From assembly GCA_013178375.1 (NCBI GenBank), contig JABLXQ010000001.1, positions 186,001 through 250,000 of the forward strand: a DNA stretch of 64,000 bases, written 5' to 3'. The stretch is from Gammaproteobacteria bacterium. GTDB taxonomy: Bacteria; Pseudomonadota; Gammaproteobacteria; Pseudomonadales; Ketobacteraceae. The notes beneath the pieces are model-generated. The model was given only the letters and a program-made list of their open reading frames with translations. It did not search any database and was not told the DNA's origin. Each line of letters begins with the position of its first letter. Position 1 is the stretch's first letter. This document shows positions 63,878-64,000 of the stretch, piece after piece. The position numbers were made by a program, and so were the translations under genes.

Positions 63878-64000
63878 ATGACGGGTGGACGACAACTATC
63901 GGCGGCGGTACAGGCAGGGGCGTTGCAGGCGCAGGTGGAATGCCTGCCGGTGACGAATGGTTCGCCGTTAATGCCGGTCCAGTGCGGGTGCCCGCATCTG
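63878..64000 (+). CDS. Start of an unidentified gene (3' partial)
   Basis: ATG at 63878 preceded by GGGG seven bases upstream; 41 codons are open to the window edge (MTGGRQLSAAVQAGALQAQV...). Too short to assign. Upstream, 63713-63740 holds an 8-bp inverted repeat CCGGCCTG/CAGGCCGG without a T tract. Confidence 0.35.
   Translation, partial: MTGGRQLSAAVQAGALQAQVECLPVTNGSPLMPVQCGCPHL

Overview
The window is a bacterial chromosome segment centred on the replication origin. The order mnmE-yidC-yidD-rnpA-rpmH-[oriC]-dnaA-dnaN-recF-gyrB, with mnmG-rsmG-parA-parB-atpIBEFHAGDC-glmU-glmS on the left, is the classic gammaproteobacterial (Pseudomonas-type) origin block. The residue-level signatures (DnaA, GyrB, tetrameric GlyQ/GlyS, TonB2-type Ton operon) agree. 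A family cannot be fixed from sequence alone. The steroid-type Rieske oxygenase, P450, SnoaL-like and CaiB genes on the right recall marine lipid- or steroid-degrading gammaproteobacteria (Spongiibacteraceae/Alcanivorax-like), which is inference.

Layout. 1-9.3 kb is accessory: the end of a GlyGly-CTERM surface protein, a broken HEAT-repeat gene, an isocitrate dehydrogenase with an internal duplication, and a leftward lipid-flavoured group (type B carboxylesterase lipoprotein, START-domain protein, HpnE-like flavoprotein, spinster-type MFS transporter). 9.5-10.4 kb holds a PEP-CTERM-like exported protein. 10.4-25.4 kb is the leftward glmS, glmU, atp operon (with a readable sigma70 promoter and terminator), parB, parA, rsmG and mnmG. 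25.4-28.8 kb is an insertion of accessory genes between mnmG and mnmE: a lipoprotein, a truncated Fic gene, gene debris and a J-domain protein. 28.8-32.8 kb is mnmE, yidC, yidD, rnpA, rpmH. oriC lies at about 32.84-33.30 kb, followed by dnaA, dnaN, recF (carrying two perfect parS sites) and gyrB up to 39.5 kb. Two more DnaA boxes lie behind gyrB.

39.8-56.1 kb is transcribed leftwards, towards oriC: plsC, glyS, glyQ, a 116-bp nested palindrome element, a soluble histidine kinase with a REC-TPR response regulator, a methyltransferase, an unknown protein, a quinone oxidoreductase, and a tightly coupled DUF3450-exbB1-exbB2-exbD-tonB-TPR operon. Then come an HMG-CoA lyase and a class III CoA-transferase. 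From 56.2 kb to the end genes run rightwards: VOC protein, alpha/beta hydrolase, MDR oxidoreductase, cytochrome P450, KshA-like Rieske oxygenase, SnoaL-like protein, and a lipoprotein with a c-type heme motif. Palindromes with a GTATAC core sit in the divergent promoter and again before the P450, suggesting one regulator for this putative catabolic cluster.

No tRNA, rRNA, CRISPR array or intact insertion sequence was recognised.
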